Below are positions 45,382-57,643 of a DNA stretch of 64,000 bases, piece after piece. The notes below the pieces were generated by a model. The model made no database searches, was not told the origin of the DNA, and saw only the letters and a program-made list of their open reading frames with translations. The DNA is taken from the NCBI RefSeq assembly GCF_001672755.1, contig NZ_LZKI01000033.1:62001-126000 (forward strand), in the 5' to 3' direction. The translations under genes and the position numbers were made by a program. The first letter of the stretch is position 1, and every line of letters starts with the position of its first letter. This DNA is from Mycobacterium colombiense (GTDB taxonomy: Bacteria; Actinomycetota; Actinomycetes; Mycobacteriales; Mycobacteriaceae).

Positions 45382-47232
45382 CTAGTCGTTGTCCATCGCC
45401 CCGGGTGTCGTCTTGGACACCTGAACCAGGAACTCGTAGTTGTTCTTCGTCTTACGCAGCTGCGACATCAGCAGGTCGATGGCCTGATGCGAGTCCAGCC
45501 CCGACAGCACGCGGCGCAGCTTGTGCACGATGCCGAACTCGTCCGGCGACAGCAGCAGCTCGTCCTTGCGGGTACCCGACGGGTTAACGTCGACCGCCGG
45601 AAAGACCCGGCGCTCGGAGATCTTGCGGTCCAGCTTGAGCTCGGCGTTACCGGTGCCCTTGAACTCTTCGAAGATGACCGTGTCACCGGTGGATCCCGTC
45701 TCGACCATCGCGGTGGCGATGATGGTCAGCGACCCGCCTTCCTCGATGTTGCGGGCGGCGCCGAGGAACCGCTTGGGCGGGTACAGCGCGGTGGAGTCGA
45801 CACCACCGGACAGGATCCGGCCCGAGGCGGGCGACGCGTTGTTGTAGGCGCGCCCGAGGCGGGTGATCGAGTCGAGCAGCACCACGACGTCCTTGCCCTG
45901 TTCAACCAGCCGCTTGGCCCGCTCGATCGCCAGTTCGGCGACCGAGGTGTGGTCTGACGGCGGGCGGTCGAAGGTCGAGGCGATGACCTCGCCCTTGACC
46001 GAGCGGGTCATGTCGGTGACCTCCTCGGGCCGCTCGTCGACGAGCACGACCATGAGGTGGCATTCCGGGTTGTTCCTGGTGATCGCGTTGGCGATGTCCT
46101 GCAGGATCGTGGTCTTACCGGCCTTGGGCGGCGACACGATCAGCGCGCGCTGTCCCTTACCGATCGGCATGATCAGGTCGATAACGCGGGTGGTCAGCCG
46201 GTCGCTGGTGGTTTCCAGACGAAGGCGCTGGTTGGGATACAGCGGCGTCAGCTTGGAGAAATCGGGGCGCTTCTTGGCGTCCTCGACCGAGCCGCCGTTG
46301 ACGCTGTCCAAGCGCACCAACGGGTTGAACTTCTGCCGCTGGTTGGGCTGTTCGCCTTCCTTGGGCACGCGGACAGCACCGGTGACGGCGTCACCACGAC
46401 GAAGGCCGTTCTTGCGCACCATGTTCATCGACACGTAGACGTCATGCGGGCCGGCCAGGTAGCCGGAGGTGCGCACAAAGGCATAATTGTCGAGAACGTC
46501 AAGAATGCCGGCCACCGGCTGCACGACATCGTCCTCGCGCAGCTCTGTATCGCCGCCCTCGCCGGAGCGCTCACCCCGGCGGCGGCGGTCACGGAAGCGG
46601 CGTCCCCGTCGGCCCTGACGGCCCTCGCCGTCGTCGTCCTGCTGGTTCGAGCCGCCGCGGCCCTGCTGGCCGCCGGAGTTCTGATCCTGGTCGCCGCCGC
46701 CGTCTTGGCCACGGTCGTCATTCTGGTTGTCTTGCTTGGCCTTCTCGCGGCGGTCGCCCGCACCGGGAGAGGCGCCCTCACGGCTGCCTGAGCTCTCGCG
46801 GTCGGCCTCTTCGTTGCCGCGGGTGGAGGATCCCGCTTCGCGGGAAGCGCCGCGTCGTTCGCGGCGGGGCGCCTCGGTCGTACCGTTCTGGTCGCCCTTG
46901 GCCGCCGGCGCGTCGGCGCTGTTGTTGTCGTTCTTGTCGTCTTTGTTGTCCGGCTTGCCGCTGTCCTCAGCGGGCTTGGCGCCATTGGCGGGAGCGCCGT
47001 TGGCCTGCCCCCGGACTTCCTTGATCGCGGCGATCAGTTCGTTCTTACGCATGCCCGACGTCCCTTTGACGCCAACTTGATTGGCCAGCGCGCGCAGCTC
47101 GGGCAGCACCATCGTGGACAGTGATCCACCCGAGACGTTGGGTTTCGCGTCTGGAGTGTCTGTGGTCACGGCATTCGAGAGTTGATTGGCGTCAGTGTTT
47201 TCGCCAGCCGTGAACAGGTCCGTATCAGTCAC
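45382..47232 (-). CDS. rho: Transcription termination factor Rho with large disordered insert
   Basis: 616 residues, hexameric RNA helicase ending untranslated transcripts. Rho_N (~35-75: LPELRALANQVGVKGTSGMRKNELI) is separated from the RNA-binding domain by ~140 residues of Asn/Asp/Arg/Gly-rich low complexity (NKDDKNDNN, GRRGRRFRDRRRRGERS). The actinobacterial insert is reported to add RNA contacts. The OSB fold has ILDVLDNYAFVRTSGYLAG. ATPase: P-loop SPPKAGKTTI, Walker B DVVVLLDSITRL, Q-loop SGRILSGGVDSTAL. Start ATG 47232. Confidence 0.97.
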   Translation of the reverse strand: MTDTDLFTAGENTDANQLSNAVTTDTPDAKPNVSGGSLSTMVLPELRALANQVGVKGTSGMRKNELIAAIKEVRGQANGAPANGAKPAEDSGKPDNKDDKNDNNSADAPAAKGDQNGTTEAPRRERRGASREAGSSTRGNEEADRESSGSREGASPGAGDRREKAKQDNQNDDRGQDGGGDQDQNSGGQQGRGGSNQQDDDGEGRQGRRGRRFRDRRRRGERSGEGGDTELREDDVVQPVAGILDVLDNYAFVRTSGYLAGPHDVYVSMNMVRKNGLRRGDAVTGAVRVPKEGEQPNQRQKFNPLVRLDSVNGGSVEDAKKRPDFSKLTPLYPNQRLRLETTSDRLTTRVIDLIMPIGKGQRALIVSPPKAGKTTILQDIANAITRNNPECHLMVVLVDERPEEVTDMTRSVKGEVIASTFDRPPSDHTSVAELAIERAKRLVEQGKDVVVLLDSITRLGRAYNNASPASGRILSGGVDSTALYPPKRFLGAARNIEEGGSLTIIATAMVETGSTGDTVIFEEFKGTGNAELKLDRKISERRVFPAVDVNPSGTRKDELLLSPDEFGIVHKLRRVLSGLDSHQAIDLLMSQLRKTKNNYEFLVQVSKTTPGAMDND

Positions 47233-47445
47233 GGATTTCCTTTCTTTCCCCCGCTGATCAGGTCATACGGGGGGTTCGTTGCATTCAGGCAAATTGCCGA
47301 GTGCGCCCAATCATCGACATTGCAACGGTGATCGCCTGGATTGGCGGAGTAAACGGCGAACCTCGTCCACAAGAAGAATTGGTGTGTCCTAGCGGCAAGG
47401 CAGTATGGATGCAGATGCAGATGCTGCGATTGCTGGACGCGTCCG

Positions 47446-47474
47446 AGGATAGCCCCCATCCTTGCCGGAAGCAA
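47446..47474 (-). promoter_or_regulatory. Candidate rho promoter
   Basis: Minus strand: TTGCTT (47474-47469), 17-base spacer, TATCCT (47451-47446), placing transcription about 205 bases before the rho ATG. The resulting long leader includes a short GATGCA tandem repeat (47408-47424, plus reading). Rho genes elsewhere are autoregulated in long leaders; here that is only an inference. Confidence 0.4.
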
Positions 47475-47499
47475 GCAAACCCTCCGGCCACGCCGTGGA

Positions 47500-49566
<2,067 letters not shown>

Positions 49567-49570
<4 letters not shown>

Positions 49571-50889
49571 AGGGTGGTCCCTTCCAGTCGCAGCACGCTG
49601 GTGACGCTCTGCACGACGTCCAAATCGGCCAGTGCGTCCACGGTTTCGGACAGCGCGGCATCCGTGGCGCTGTGCGTGACCACGACGATGCGGGCCCCGA
49701 CCCGTCGCCCGTCTTCGTCCGAGACGCCTTCCTGACGAACCTCGGCGATGCTGACCTCGCGCGTGGCGAATTCGGCCGCCACCGAAGACAGCACGCCGGG
49801 CTTGTCGGCGACGTTCATGCTGACGTAATAGCGGGTCGAGATGACACCCATTGGGGCAATGGCGAGTTGGGCATACTTGGATTCCCTCGGCCCGCGGCTG
49901 CCCAGCACGCGGTTGCGCGCGGCCATCACCATGTCACCGGCCACCGCGGACGCGGTCGGCGCGCCGCCGGCGCCCTGACCGTAGAACATCAGCCGGCCGG
50001 AGGCCTTGGCCTCGACCACCACCGCGTTGAAGGCGCCGTTGACCGTCGCCAGCGGGTGTGACAACGGCACGAGTGCGGGATAGACGCGCGCCGAAACCCG
50101 CTCCTGGCCATCGGTTGTGATGCGCTCACAGATGGACAGCAGCTTGATGGTGCACCCCAAGGCCCGGGCCGATTCGAAGTCGGCCGGGGTGACTTTGGTG
50201 ATGCCCTCGCGGTAGACGTCGTCTGCGGTCACCCGGGTGTGGAATGCGATGGACGCCAGGATCGCCGCCTTGGCTGCGGCGTCGTAGCCCTCGACATCGG
50301 CGGTGGGGTCGGCCTCGGCGTAACCCAGCGCGCCGGCTTCGGCCAGCGCGGTGTCGTAGTCGGCGCCGGTGCTGTCCATCGCGGACAAGATGTAGTTGGT
50401 GGTGCCGTTGACGATCCCGGCGACCCGCAACACCGTGTCGCCGGCCAGCGACTGCGTCAGCGGACGGATGACCGGAATCGCGCCCGCGACGGCCGCCTCG
50501 AAATACAGGTCGACATGCGCACTTTCGGCGGCCTGCGCCAGCTCGCCGGTGGAGGTCGCCAAGAGCGCCTTGTTCGCCGTGACGACCGATTTACCGTGCT
50601 CGAGGGCGCACAGGATGGCCTTGCGGGACGGCTCCACCGGCCCCATCAGTTCCACGACGATGTCGACGTCGTCGCGCGCGGCGAGCGCTTCGATGTCGTC
50701 GGTGAGCAGCTCGACGGGGACACCGCGGTCCTCGGCGACGCGGCGCACTCCGACGCCGCGCAACACCACGGGTGCGCCGACACGAGCGGCGAGGTCATCA
50801 GCGCTGTCCTCGATGATTCGGACAACTTCGCTGCCGACGTTGCCCAATCCGAGTACCGCTACACCGACCGGCTTTTCGTCACGGGGCAC
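49567..50889 (-). CDS. hom: Homoserine dehydrogenase
   Basis: 440 residues. Reduces aspartate semialdehyde to homoserine. Rossmann motif [15 protein letters not shown] at the N-terminus. Catalytic region: [53 protein letters not shown]-terminal ACT domain (~360-440: [31 protein letters not shown]) gives threonine feedback control in the family. Starts 3 bases after lysA; called thrA in M. tuberculosis annotations. Confidence 0.97.
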
Positions 50890-50892
50890 AGT

Positions 50893-52311
50893 TCACCTCA
50901 CTTCCAGACTCAATAGATCGTCGACCGTCTCACGACGCAGGACCAGACGGGTGCGCCCGTCGCGCACCGCGACGACGGCGGGGCGGCAGATCATGTTGTA
51001 ACGACTCGACAATGAATAACAGTAGGCACCGGTGGCGGCGACCCCGATCAGGTCGCCCGGGCGCAGATCTCCCGGCACCCAGGTGTCGCGCACCACGATA
51101 TCTCCGCTCTCACAATGCTTTCCGACGACACGAGCCAGCTCGGCTGGTGCATCGCTGAGCCGCGAGACCAGCCGGGCGTCGTACTGCGCGTCATAGAGCG
51201 CGGTGCGGATGTTGTCGCTCATGCCGCCATCGACGCTGACGTAGCGCCGGTGCGCGGTGGCGCTCACGTCGACATCCTTGACGGTGCCCACCTCGTAGAG
51301 CGTGATGGTGCCTGGCCCGGCGATGGCCCGCCCCGGCTCGACCACCAGCCGCGGGGTGGGCAGCCCGACGGCCGCCGACTCGTTGCGCACGATCTCGCTC
51401 AGCTTCGCGGCCAACTCGCCCATCGGCGGCGGATCGTCGGCGGCGAGATAGGAGATGCCCAGTCCGCCACCCAGATCCACCGTGGAGATCTGCGCGGTCT
51501 TCTCGACACCGAATTGCTCGACGGCCTGGTGTAGCAGACCGATGACCCGGCGTGCGGCGAGTTCGAAGCCGGCGACGTCGAAGATCTGCGAACCGATGTG
51601 ACTATGCAGGCCCACCAGTCGCAGGTGCCGGGTCTCGAATACCTTGCCGACGGCGTCCAGGGCCGCGCCGCTGGCCAACGACAACCCGAACTTCTGGTCC
51701 TCGTGCGCGGTGGAGATGAACTCATGGGTGTGCGCCTCGACACCGACGGTGAGGCGGACGAAGACATCTTGGACGATGCCCGCCTCCCCCGCGATGGCCT
51801 CGAGGCGCTCGATCTCGACCGTCGAGTCCAACACGACATGGCCGACACCGGCTTTGACCGCGGCCGTCAGCTCGGCGACAGATTTGTTGTTGCCGTGGAA
51901 GGTGATCCGCTCGGGCGGGAAGTTGGCGTGCAGCGCGACGGCCAGCTCGCCACCGGTGCAGACGTCGAGGGACAGGCCTTCTTCGTCGATCCAGCGCGCA
52001 ATCTCGCTGCACAGGAACGCCTTCGCGGCATAATGCACGTTCTTGCCACCGCCGAAGGCCGACGCGATCTCACGGCAGCGGGACCGGAAGTCGTCCTCAT
52101 CGATGACGAACAGCGGGGTCCCGTATTCCTGGGCGAGGTCGGTCACCGTGACGCCCGCGATGCTGGCGACTCCGGCTTCGTCGCGAGCGACGTTGCGCGG
52201 CCACACATTCGGCGCCAGCAGCAGCAACTCCTCGGGGGACTGCGGCCGCAGCGGGCTTTCGGCGTGACGGGCCTCTTCGGCGTGCCGAGGTCCGGCGGGG
52301 TGAACGTTCAC
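50893..52311 (-). CDS. lysA: Diaminopimelate decarboxylase
   Basis: 472-residue PLP enzyme making lysine from meso-diaminopimelate. PLP lysine in [10 protein letters not shown]; other motifs are [19 protein letters not shown], the [20 protein letters not shown] segment (PLP phosphate site) and the C-terminal CESGD and ATGAYCYS (substrate site). Only one start fits: GTG 52311, overlapping the argS TGA as GTGA. That gives about 25 more N-terminal residues ([19 protein letters not shown]) than the 447-residue M. tuberculosis protein. The frame open to 52713 is argS shadow. Confidence 0.95.
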   Translation of the reverse strand: MNVHPAGPRHAEEARHAESPLRPQSPEELLLLAPNVWPRNVARDEAGVASIAGVTVTDLAQEYGTPLFVIDEDDFRSRCREIASAFGGGKNVHYAAKAFLCSEIARWIDEEGLSLDVCTGGELAVALHANFPPERITFHGNNKSVAELTAAVKAGVGHVVLDSTVEIERLEAIAGEAGIVQDVFVRLTVGVEAHTHEFISTAHEDQKFGLSLASGAALDAVGKVFETRHLRLVGLHSHIGSQIFDVAGFELAARRVIGLLHQAVEQFGVEKTAQISTVDLGGGLGISYLAADDPPPMGELAAKLSEIVRNESAAVGLPTPRLVVEPGRAIAGPGTITLYEVGTVKDVDVSATAHRRYVSVDGGMSDNIRTALYDAQYDARLVSRLSDAPAELARVVGKHCESGDIVVRDTWVPGDLRPGDLIGVAATGAYCYSLSSRYNMICRPAVVAVRDGRTRLVLRRETVDDLLSLEVR

Positions 52312-53960
52312 ATTCGCTCCGGAGCGGTGACGCCCAGTATCGCCAGGCCGTTGGCGATCACCTGGCGGGTCGCCTGGCACAGCGCCAGGCGCGCGGTGTG
52401 CAGATCGGTCGGTTGCTCGTCGCCCTGCGGCAAGACCCGGCACGCGTCGTAGAACCGGTGGTAGTCGCCGGCGAGGTCTTCCAGGTACCGGCATACCCGG
52501 TGGGGTTCGCGTAGCGTCGCCGCAGTGCTGAGCACCCGCGGGAATTCGCCGAGGGTGCGCAGCAGCGTCCCCTCCTTGTCGTGGCTGAGCAGCTCGAGGT
52601 GCCCGGTGTCGGGGATCAGGGCGAGCTCGGCGGCGTTGCGGGCCAGCGCCGAGAGCCGGGCATGCGCGTATTGCACGTAATAGACCGGGTTTTCGTTGGA
52701 CGCCGACGACCACAGGGCGAGGTCGATGTCGATGGGGGTGTCCACCGAGGAACGGATCAGGCTGTAGCGCGCGGCGTCGACGCCGATGGCCTCGACGAGG
52801 TCGTCCAGCGTGATCACCGTTCCGGCCCGCTTGCTCATCCGGACCGGCTGGCCGTCGCGGACCAGATTGACCATCTGACCGATGAGCACCTCGACTGTGG
52901 CCGGGTCGTCGCCGAACGCGGCCGCCACGGCCTTGAGCCGGGCGATGTAGCCGTGGTGGTCGGCCCCCAGCATGTAGATGGCCAGGTCGAAGCCGCGCTG
53001 CCGCTTGTCCAGGTAGTAGGCGATGTCACCGGCGATGTAGGCGGGCTTGCCGTCGCTCTTGATGACGACGCGGTCCTTGTCGTCGCCAAAGGCACTGGTG
53101 CGCAACCACGTTGCGCCGTCCTTCTCGTAGATGTTGCCCGTCTCGCGCAGCCTGCCGATGGCTTCCTCGACCAGGCCCTTGGTGTGCATCGAGTCTTCGT
53201 GGGTGTAGACGTCGAAGTCGGTGCCGAACTCGTGCAACGACTCCTTGATGTGGGTGAACATCAGGTCGACACCGATTTCGCGGAAGGTCTCGCGCATCTC
53301 GGCGTCGGGCTGGCTCAGCGCGTCGGGCGCCTTCTGCAACACCTGGGTGGCGATGTCGTTGATGTAGGCGCCGGCGTACCCGTCTTCCGGGGTGGGCTCG
53401 CCCTTGGCCGCGGCGACCAGTGAGCTGGCGAACCGATCGATCTGGGCGCCGTGGTCGTTGAAATAGTATTCGCGCACCACGTCGGCGCCTTGGGTGGACA
53501 GCAGTCGGCCCAGCGCGTCGCCCACGGCGGCCCAGCGGGTGCCACCGATGTGGATCGGTCCGGTCGGGTTGGCCGAAACGAATTCCAGGTTGATGTTGCG
53601 GCCGGCCAGCGCGTCGGAGTGACCGAAGCGGTCGCCGGCGTCGATGACGTTGTTGACCACGACGGCTTGCGCCGACGCCTCGAGGCGCAGGTTGATGAAT
53701 CCGGGTCCGGCCACCTCCGCCGACGCAATGCCGTCGGCCTGGGCGAGCGCCTCGGCGAGCCATCCGGCCAGCTCGCGGGGGTTGGCGCCGACCTTCTTGC
53801 CCAGCTGCAGCGCCAGGTTGCTGGCGTAATCGCCGTGCTCGGGATTGCGGGGGCGCTCCACGGTGACCGTCTGCGGCAGCGCGGCAGCATCCAGCCCGCG
53901 CTCGGCCAGCACCGCGGCGGCGGTGGTTTTGAGCAGCTCAGCCAGGTCAGCGGGGGTCAC
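52308..53960 (-). CDS. argS: Arginyl-tRNA synthetase
   Basis: 550 residues from GTG 53960 ([17 protein letters not shown]), the M. tuberculosis length. Class I synthetase: HIGH motif as [21 protein letters not shown] as [14 protein letters not shown]-terminal tRNA D-loop domain, and a C-terminal DALR anticodon domain ending [10 protein letters not shown]. First gene of argS-lysA-hom-thrC-thrB on the minus strand. It lies 127 bases from a divergent tRNA-Arg(CCG), one of its substrates. Confidence 0.97.
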   Translation of the reverse strand: MTPADLAELLKTTAAAVLAERGLDAAALPQTVTVERPRNPEHGDYASNLALQLGKKVGANPRELAGWLAEALAQADGIASAEVAGPGFINLRLEASAQAVVVNNVIDAGDRFGHSDALAGRNINLEFVSANPTGPIHIGGTRWAAVGDALGRLLSTQGADVVREYYFNDHGAQIDRFASSLVAAAKGEPTPEDGYAGAYINDIATQVLQKAPDALSQPDAEMRETFREIGVDLMFTHIKESLHEFGTDFDVYTHEDSMHTKGLVEEAIGRLRETGNIYEKDGATWLRTSAFGDDKDRVVIKSDGKPAYIAGDIAYYLDKRQRGFDLAIYMLGADHHGYIARLKAVAAAFGDDPATVEVLIGQMVNLVRDGQPVRMSKRAGTVITLDDLVEAIGVDAARYSLIRSSVDTPIDIDLALWSSASNENPVYYVQYAHARLSALARNAAELALIPDTGHLELLSHDKEGTLLRTLGEFPRVLSTAATLREPHRVCRYLEDLAGDYHRFYDACRVLPQGDEQPTDLHTARLALCQATRQVIANGLAILGVTAPERM

Positions 53961-54087
53961 GAGCGTCCATCCTATTGGCTGGGGTGCCCGCGCCCCGAAT
54001 CCATTGCGGTGGCGGGGCGGCCACCGCGATGCGTTAGTCTGTCCGTGCTTGTTCGAAAGCCCCATGGCGCAACAGGTATGTCGGTGC

Positions 54088-54160
54088 GCCCCCGTAGCTC
54101 AGGGGATAGAGCGTCTGCCTCCGGAGCAGAAGGCCGCAGGTTCGAATCCTGCCGGGGGCA
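54088..54160 (+). tRNA. tRNA-Arg (anticodon CCG)
   Basis: 73 nt folding as a standard cloverleaf: acceptor GCCCCCG/CGGGGGC with discriminator A, D-arm GCTC/GAGC, anticodon stem TCTGC/GCAGA with loop CTCCGGA (anticodon CCG, codon CGG), T-arm GCAGG TTCGAAT CCTGC. CCA is not encoded. Its 3' end borders the point where M. tuberculosis gene order stops and mobile-element genes start, so it is the likely attachment site. Confidence 0.97.
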
Positions 54161-54427
54161 CCCTTTCTACCAGGCATCTTACCCCACATGGGAATGGCCT
54201 ACCCCCAACTTACCCTCGATGCCCTCCCCCGGCGTGTCCCGAAGGTTTCGCTAGCCGGCGCGCAGGTCACCGCACGCATTCGCGAATAACAAGAGTGGTA
54301 TTCAGGGCCCAACAAGAGTAATGTCGGTAGCGCGAAGGGCATATGACTCGGAGTGCGCCAGGCCCACCAAGCGAGCGCGGACCACAAGTGTTGATTTCGT
54401 ACATCCACTCGAAAAGGTCCCTTCGCG
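54161..54427. other. Non-coding stretch after tRNA-Arg with a short direct repeat
   Basis: 267 bases without a convincing gene. AACAAGAGT occurs twice, at 54288-54296 and 54311-54319 (23 bases apart), just upstream of the HTH gene, so it could be a regulator or excisionase binding site. No tRNA-like second attachment sequence is seen here. Confidence 0.45.
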
Positions 54428-54628
54428 ATGCCCGCTACTTCTACGCCTCCCCGACGTTATTTGTCCACTAACGAAATTGCCGAATTTTACGGTGTTCATC
54501 CGAACACAATTCGGAACTGGCTGGCTGCCGGGAAAATCAAAGCGCATCGCTCCCCTGGTGGGCGCTTGTACCGCTTCGATATTCACGAACTCGAGGCGGC
54601 AACAATCGACATCGACAACAGGCGATGA
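54428..54628 (+). CDS. Excisionase-like / MerR-type HTH DNA-binding protein
   Basis: 66 residues: a short N-terminus (MPATSTPPRR), then a single winged HTH, YLSTNEIAEFYGVHPNTIRNWLAAGKIKAHRSPGGRLYRF, of the HTH_17/excisionase kind common in actinobacterial phages and integrative elements. In this setting it could direct excision or regulate the primase gene, whose ATG overlaps its stop (ATGA). First gene after the tRNA attachment site. Confidence 0.85.
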   Translation: MPATSTPPRRYLSTNEIAEFYGVHPNTIRNWLAAGKIKAHRSPGGRLYRFDIHELEAATIDIDNRR

Positions 54629-56835
54629 CGACGAACGGAAGACTCGACCCCACCCATCTCGACCAGCTGGCCAAGAGCGGCATAGACCCAGTATTCGCAG
54701 CGCAACGGGGCTACGAGACCATCGAAAACACTACGTCGCTGAAAGCGCTGGGCCTTGCCAAAGCCGCGCACCACCTCGTTCCGGGTCTGATGTTTCCACT
54801 GCTGCACGCTGACGGTTCCGAGGCGGGCTGGCAATACCGCCCCGACAACCCGCGACTACGCAAAGGCAAACCGGCGAAATACGAGATACCCACCGGTCAG
54901 TCGAACGTCATTGACGTGCCGCCCGGTGTGGGTGACTGGCTGCCCGATCCCGGCGTTGAGTTGTGGGTCACCGAAGGCACAAAGAAGGCCGACTGCGGTG
55001 CGATCCGTGGACTGTGCATCGTGTCGATCAACGGCGTCTACGGCTGGCTGGGAACCAACGGTTCCGGTGGCAAGACGGCACTACCGGACTGGCATGACAT
55101 CGCACTGAACGGTCGGCGGGTGATTCTGGCGTTCGACAGCGACGCGTCACGCAAACCGCAAGTGCGCAGGGCGCTACGTGAGTTCGCGGACTGGCTGAAA
55201 ATCAAGGGTGCCCGTGTCGAGTACTTGCACCTGCCCGACAACGATGACGCCAAGGTCGGACTGGACGACTATCTGGTAGACGGGCACACCATCGCCGAAC
55301 TGCATGCGCTGGTGAAAGACAAACCACCGGGCGATGACAGACAATCGCTTGTCGGACCGCCGAATTGGCCCAGGTTCGATGATGCCCGTATCAGCGAGTA
55401 CATCGCAGAGCGATACCTCAAAGCCCGGTTCCGGCATTCCGGTGGCCTGGGATGGATGCACTACGACGGCAGGCGCTGGTCGGGCGTGGGTGAACCCATC
55501 GTGACGGAAGCCGTGCGGCAAGCGGTGCTTGAGTTTCACGGCGAGGCCCTGCAACTGTATGCCACCGGTGCCATCACACAAGACCAGTTGGATAAGACGT
55601 TCGGATTGCTTTCCGCCAATCGGATTTCGGTCATCGTGAAATTGTCCAAGGGCTACCTGAACAAGCCGGATCATAGGTGGGATGCCCACCCCGATTTGCT
55701 CAACGTCGCCAACGGTGTATTGGACCTACGGGACGGCTCGGTTTCCCGGCACGACCCCGATCTGCTGCTCACCAAGCTGTGCCCAACTGAATACGACGGC
55801 AGCGCAGAGCATTCGGACTGGACGCAGGCACTGGAAGCCGTACCGGAGCAAGCACGCGAATGGCTTGCGCTGCGGCTCGGGCAGGGCCTGACCGGCCACC
55901 CCACGCCGGACGACGTGCTGTTGTTACTGAAAGGAACCGGAGAGAACGGCAAGACCACACTCATAACCGGGATTCTGAAGGCAATCGGCTCCGATTACGC
56001 GGTGATGTTGCCCGACCGAGCACTGCTGGCGCGGCCCAGCGACCATCCCACCGAAATCATGACGCTTCGCGAGGCGCGGCTGGCGATCATGGAGGAACTG
56101 CCGGAACTGGGCCACCTGAACGTCAAGCGGCTTAAGACGATATGCGGCACGCCGGTTCTGTCGGCCCGGTACTGCGGAAAAGACACGGTGTCGTGGGAAG
56201 CCACCCACACGGTGATCGTGACGACGAACTACTGGCCTCGGGTGGACGAGTCCGATCACGGCACCTGGCGTCGACTGATGGCACTGGAATTCCCATTCTG
56301 CTACCGCAAGTCACATGAGGAACTCGTGACCGGTCTCGACAAGCGTGGCGACCCCGGCCTACGGGACCGGATCAAACACGGTCTGGACAAGCAGCACGAA
56401 GCGGTGCTGGCGTGGTTGGTGGCTGGTGCCGTGAGGTGGTACCAGGATGGACGGGTCATGGGCGAACCGCCGGCCGAGGTAGCCAACGCTCTGCGGGAAT
56501 GGCGGGCTGGCGCGGATCTGTTGCACTCATTTCGTTTGGAGATGATCGTCTTCGATCCCGCTGCTCACATGATGAGTACGGACGTGCAGAAGATGCTCGA
56601 GGAATGGCTGAAGGCACGTGGGCACGCCGTATGGTCGGACCAAACGTTCACCGATCGGTGGGCCGCCCATCCCGACGTGATGGCGGCTGGGGTAACCAAA
56701 AAAATGGTCCGCAGAACTCAGCCCGGGTTGCATCGCCCGCGGCTGGCCGGTAGTGCCGTTCCCAATCAGTTTCGGGCCTGGCTAGGGATGAGACCGCGAT
56801 ACGACAGTGACGACGTGGACAAGAAAAAACTCTGA
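54625..56835 (+). CDS. P4/D5-family phage primase-helicase
   Basis: 736 residues. Residues ~1-240 hold a DUF3854/Toprim-like primase region: LWVTEGTKKADCGAI (~115), VILAFDSDAS (~166), and an N-terminal GRxxPL-type segment. ~270-420 is the D5_N region (LNVANGVLDLRDGSVSRHDPDLLLT). ~430 onward is an SF3 helicase with P-loop GTGENGKTTL (~436), Walker B LAIMEELPE and a sensor segment HTVIVTTNYWPRVDESDHGTWRR. Such proteins start replication of phages, satellites and plasmid-like islands. The gene overlaps the HTH gene by 4 bases. No capsid or terminase gene is in view, so a satellite or integrative element is more likely than a full prophage. Confidence 0.92.
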   Translation: MTTNGRLDPTHLDQLAKSGIDPVFAAQRGYETIENTTSLKALGLAKAAHHLVPGLMFPLLHADGSEAGWQYRPDNPRLRKGKPAKYEIPTGQSNVIDVPPGVGDWLPDPGVELWVTEGTKKADCGAIRGLCIVSINGVYGWLGTNGSGGKTALPDWHDIALNGRRVILAFDSDASRKPQVRRALREFADWLKIKGARVEYLHLPDNDDAKVGLDDYLVDGHTIAELHALVKDKPPGDDRQSLVGPPNWPRFDDARISEYIAERYLKARFRHSGGLGWMHYDGRRWSGVGEPIVTEAVRQAVLEFHGEALQLYATGAITQDQLDKTFGLLSANRISVIVKLSKGYLNKPDHRWDAHPDLLNVANGVLDLRDGSVSRHDPDLLLTKLCPTEYDGSAEHSDWTQALEAVPEQAREWLALRLGQGLTGHPTPDDVLLLLKGTGENGKTTLITGILKAIGSDYAVMLPDRALLARPSDHPTEIMTLREARLAIMEELPELGHLNVKRLKTICGTPVLSARYCGKDTVSWEATHTVIVTTNYWPRVDESDHGTWRRLMALEFPFCYRKSHEELVTGLDKRGDPGLRDRIKHGLDKQHEAVLAWLVAGAVRWYQDGRVMGEPPAEVANALREWRAGADLLHSFRLEMIVFDPAAHMMSTDVQKMLEEWLKARGHAVWSDQTFTDRWAAHPDVMAAGVTKKMVRRTQPGLHRPRLAGSAVPNQFRAWLGMRPRYDSDDVDKKKL

Positions 56836-56998
56836 AATTGTTCTCAAGCTTATTTGATGGTGCTTCAGAACCAATGGACGATGGGTTCCTTGGATTAGCA
56901 AGCAGCATTAATGGGTGACACGTCCTGTAATTCAATGATTTTGGTGCAGCTCGCCGGTAGACTTGATAAAAGCGAGATCACGATGTGAGGTGCTGCGA

Positions 56999-57073
56999 AT
57001 GGGCTGGCATTATCGCCGAGAAACGGAGACGGGTCCACCGCCTCCCGCCTGGATTTTTGTTGCGAGCACCTGA
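56999..57073 (+). CDS. Tiny ORF (24 aa) coupled to the basic protein gene
   Basis: ATG at 56999 encodes MGWHYRRETETGPPPPAWIF followed by VAST and a TGA at 57071-57073 that overlaps the next ATG (TGATG). GAGGTG lies 6 bases before the ATG, so the ribosome site is good. It could be a genuine micro-protein or a leader peptide that sets translation of the following gene. No domain is recognised. Confidence 0.5.
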   Translation: MGWHYRRETETGPPPPAWIFVAST

Positions 57074-57348
57074 TGGCCAAACGACGTACCTATAAGCGCG
57101 ACAAGCGGGGCCGCTTCGCATCGACTGGTAGCACCCGAGTCAAGCGGATCAGACGCAAGATAGATCGCCGCCGTCCCCGATATGTGCGAGGAAGCCTTGG
57201 CAAGACGATTCGTGTCGGCCGCGTCGGCCCCGGCGGCGAATACGCGGGTGTGCACGTCGGGGCCAAGCTTCGCACCAGGCGTCGCGGCGAATACTACGTC
57301 GGCGTTTCGGCCGGCCGCAGAATAGCGACGCCGTTCTCGCCCTATTAG
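57073..57348 (+). CDS. Small highly basic protein of unknown function
   Basis: 91 residues, about a quarter Arg or Lys: MAKRRTYKRDKRGRFASTGS at the N-terminus, then RVKRIRRKIDRRRPRYVRGSLG, and a Gly/Val/Tyr-rich C-terminus. The RDKRGRFA start resembles many small phage proteins, but no fold is assigned. Nucleic-acid binding is likely from charge alone. It has no ribosome site of its own and starts within the stop codon of the 24-residue ORF, so it probably depends on coupled translation. Confidence 0.6.
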   Translation: MAKRRTYKRDKRGRFASTGSTRVKRIRRKIDRRRPRYVRGSLGKTIRVGRVGPGGEYAGVHVGAKLRTRRRGEYYVGVSAGRRIATPFSPY

Positions 57349-57643
57349 GGCATCAGCTAGACAGTGTGGCGGAGGGATCTGAACCCTATCCATACCTGCA
57401 TTCTGGGCGCCATGTACGGGCTGAGCTGCACGTATCCATCACAGCAGATGACCCGCAATCACCCTTCATCACGAGAAAGTGTAGGCAAAACCTGGGCGGG
57501 CTTTGTCCCCGACAAGATGCGTGTCGGGGCGCACCGATGATCGGCGAACGGCAGGCTGATGTCGCTCCAGTCCAGCCACAAGCGGGCCGCTCATCGAAGT
57601 GACGTGACGGGCTTGGCGTCGTGCATTCAAGCGCAACGGCAAT
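57349..57643. other. Gene-poor gap between convergent basic-protein and defence genes
   Basis: 295 bases. A 78-codon plus-strand frame at 57366-57602 and a 69-codon minus-strand frame at 57469-57678 exist, but neither has a ribosome site or a recognisable product. I see no strong terminator hairpin. The convergent genes suggest termination occurs here. Confidence 0.4.
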
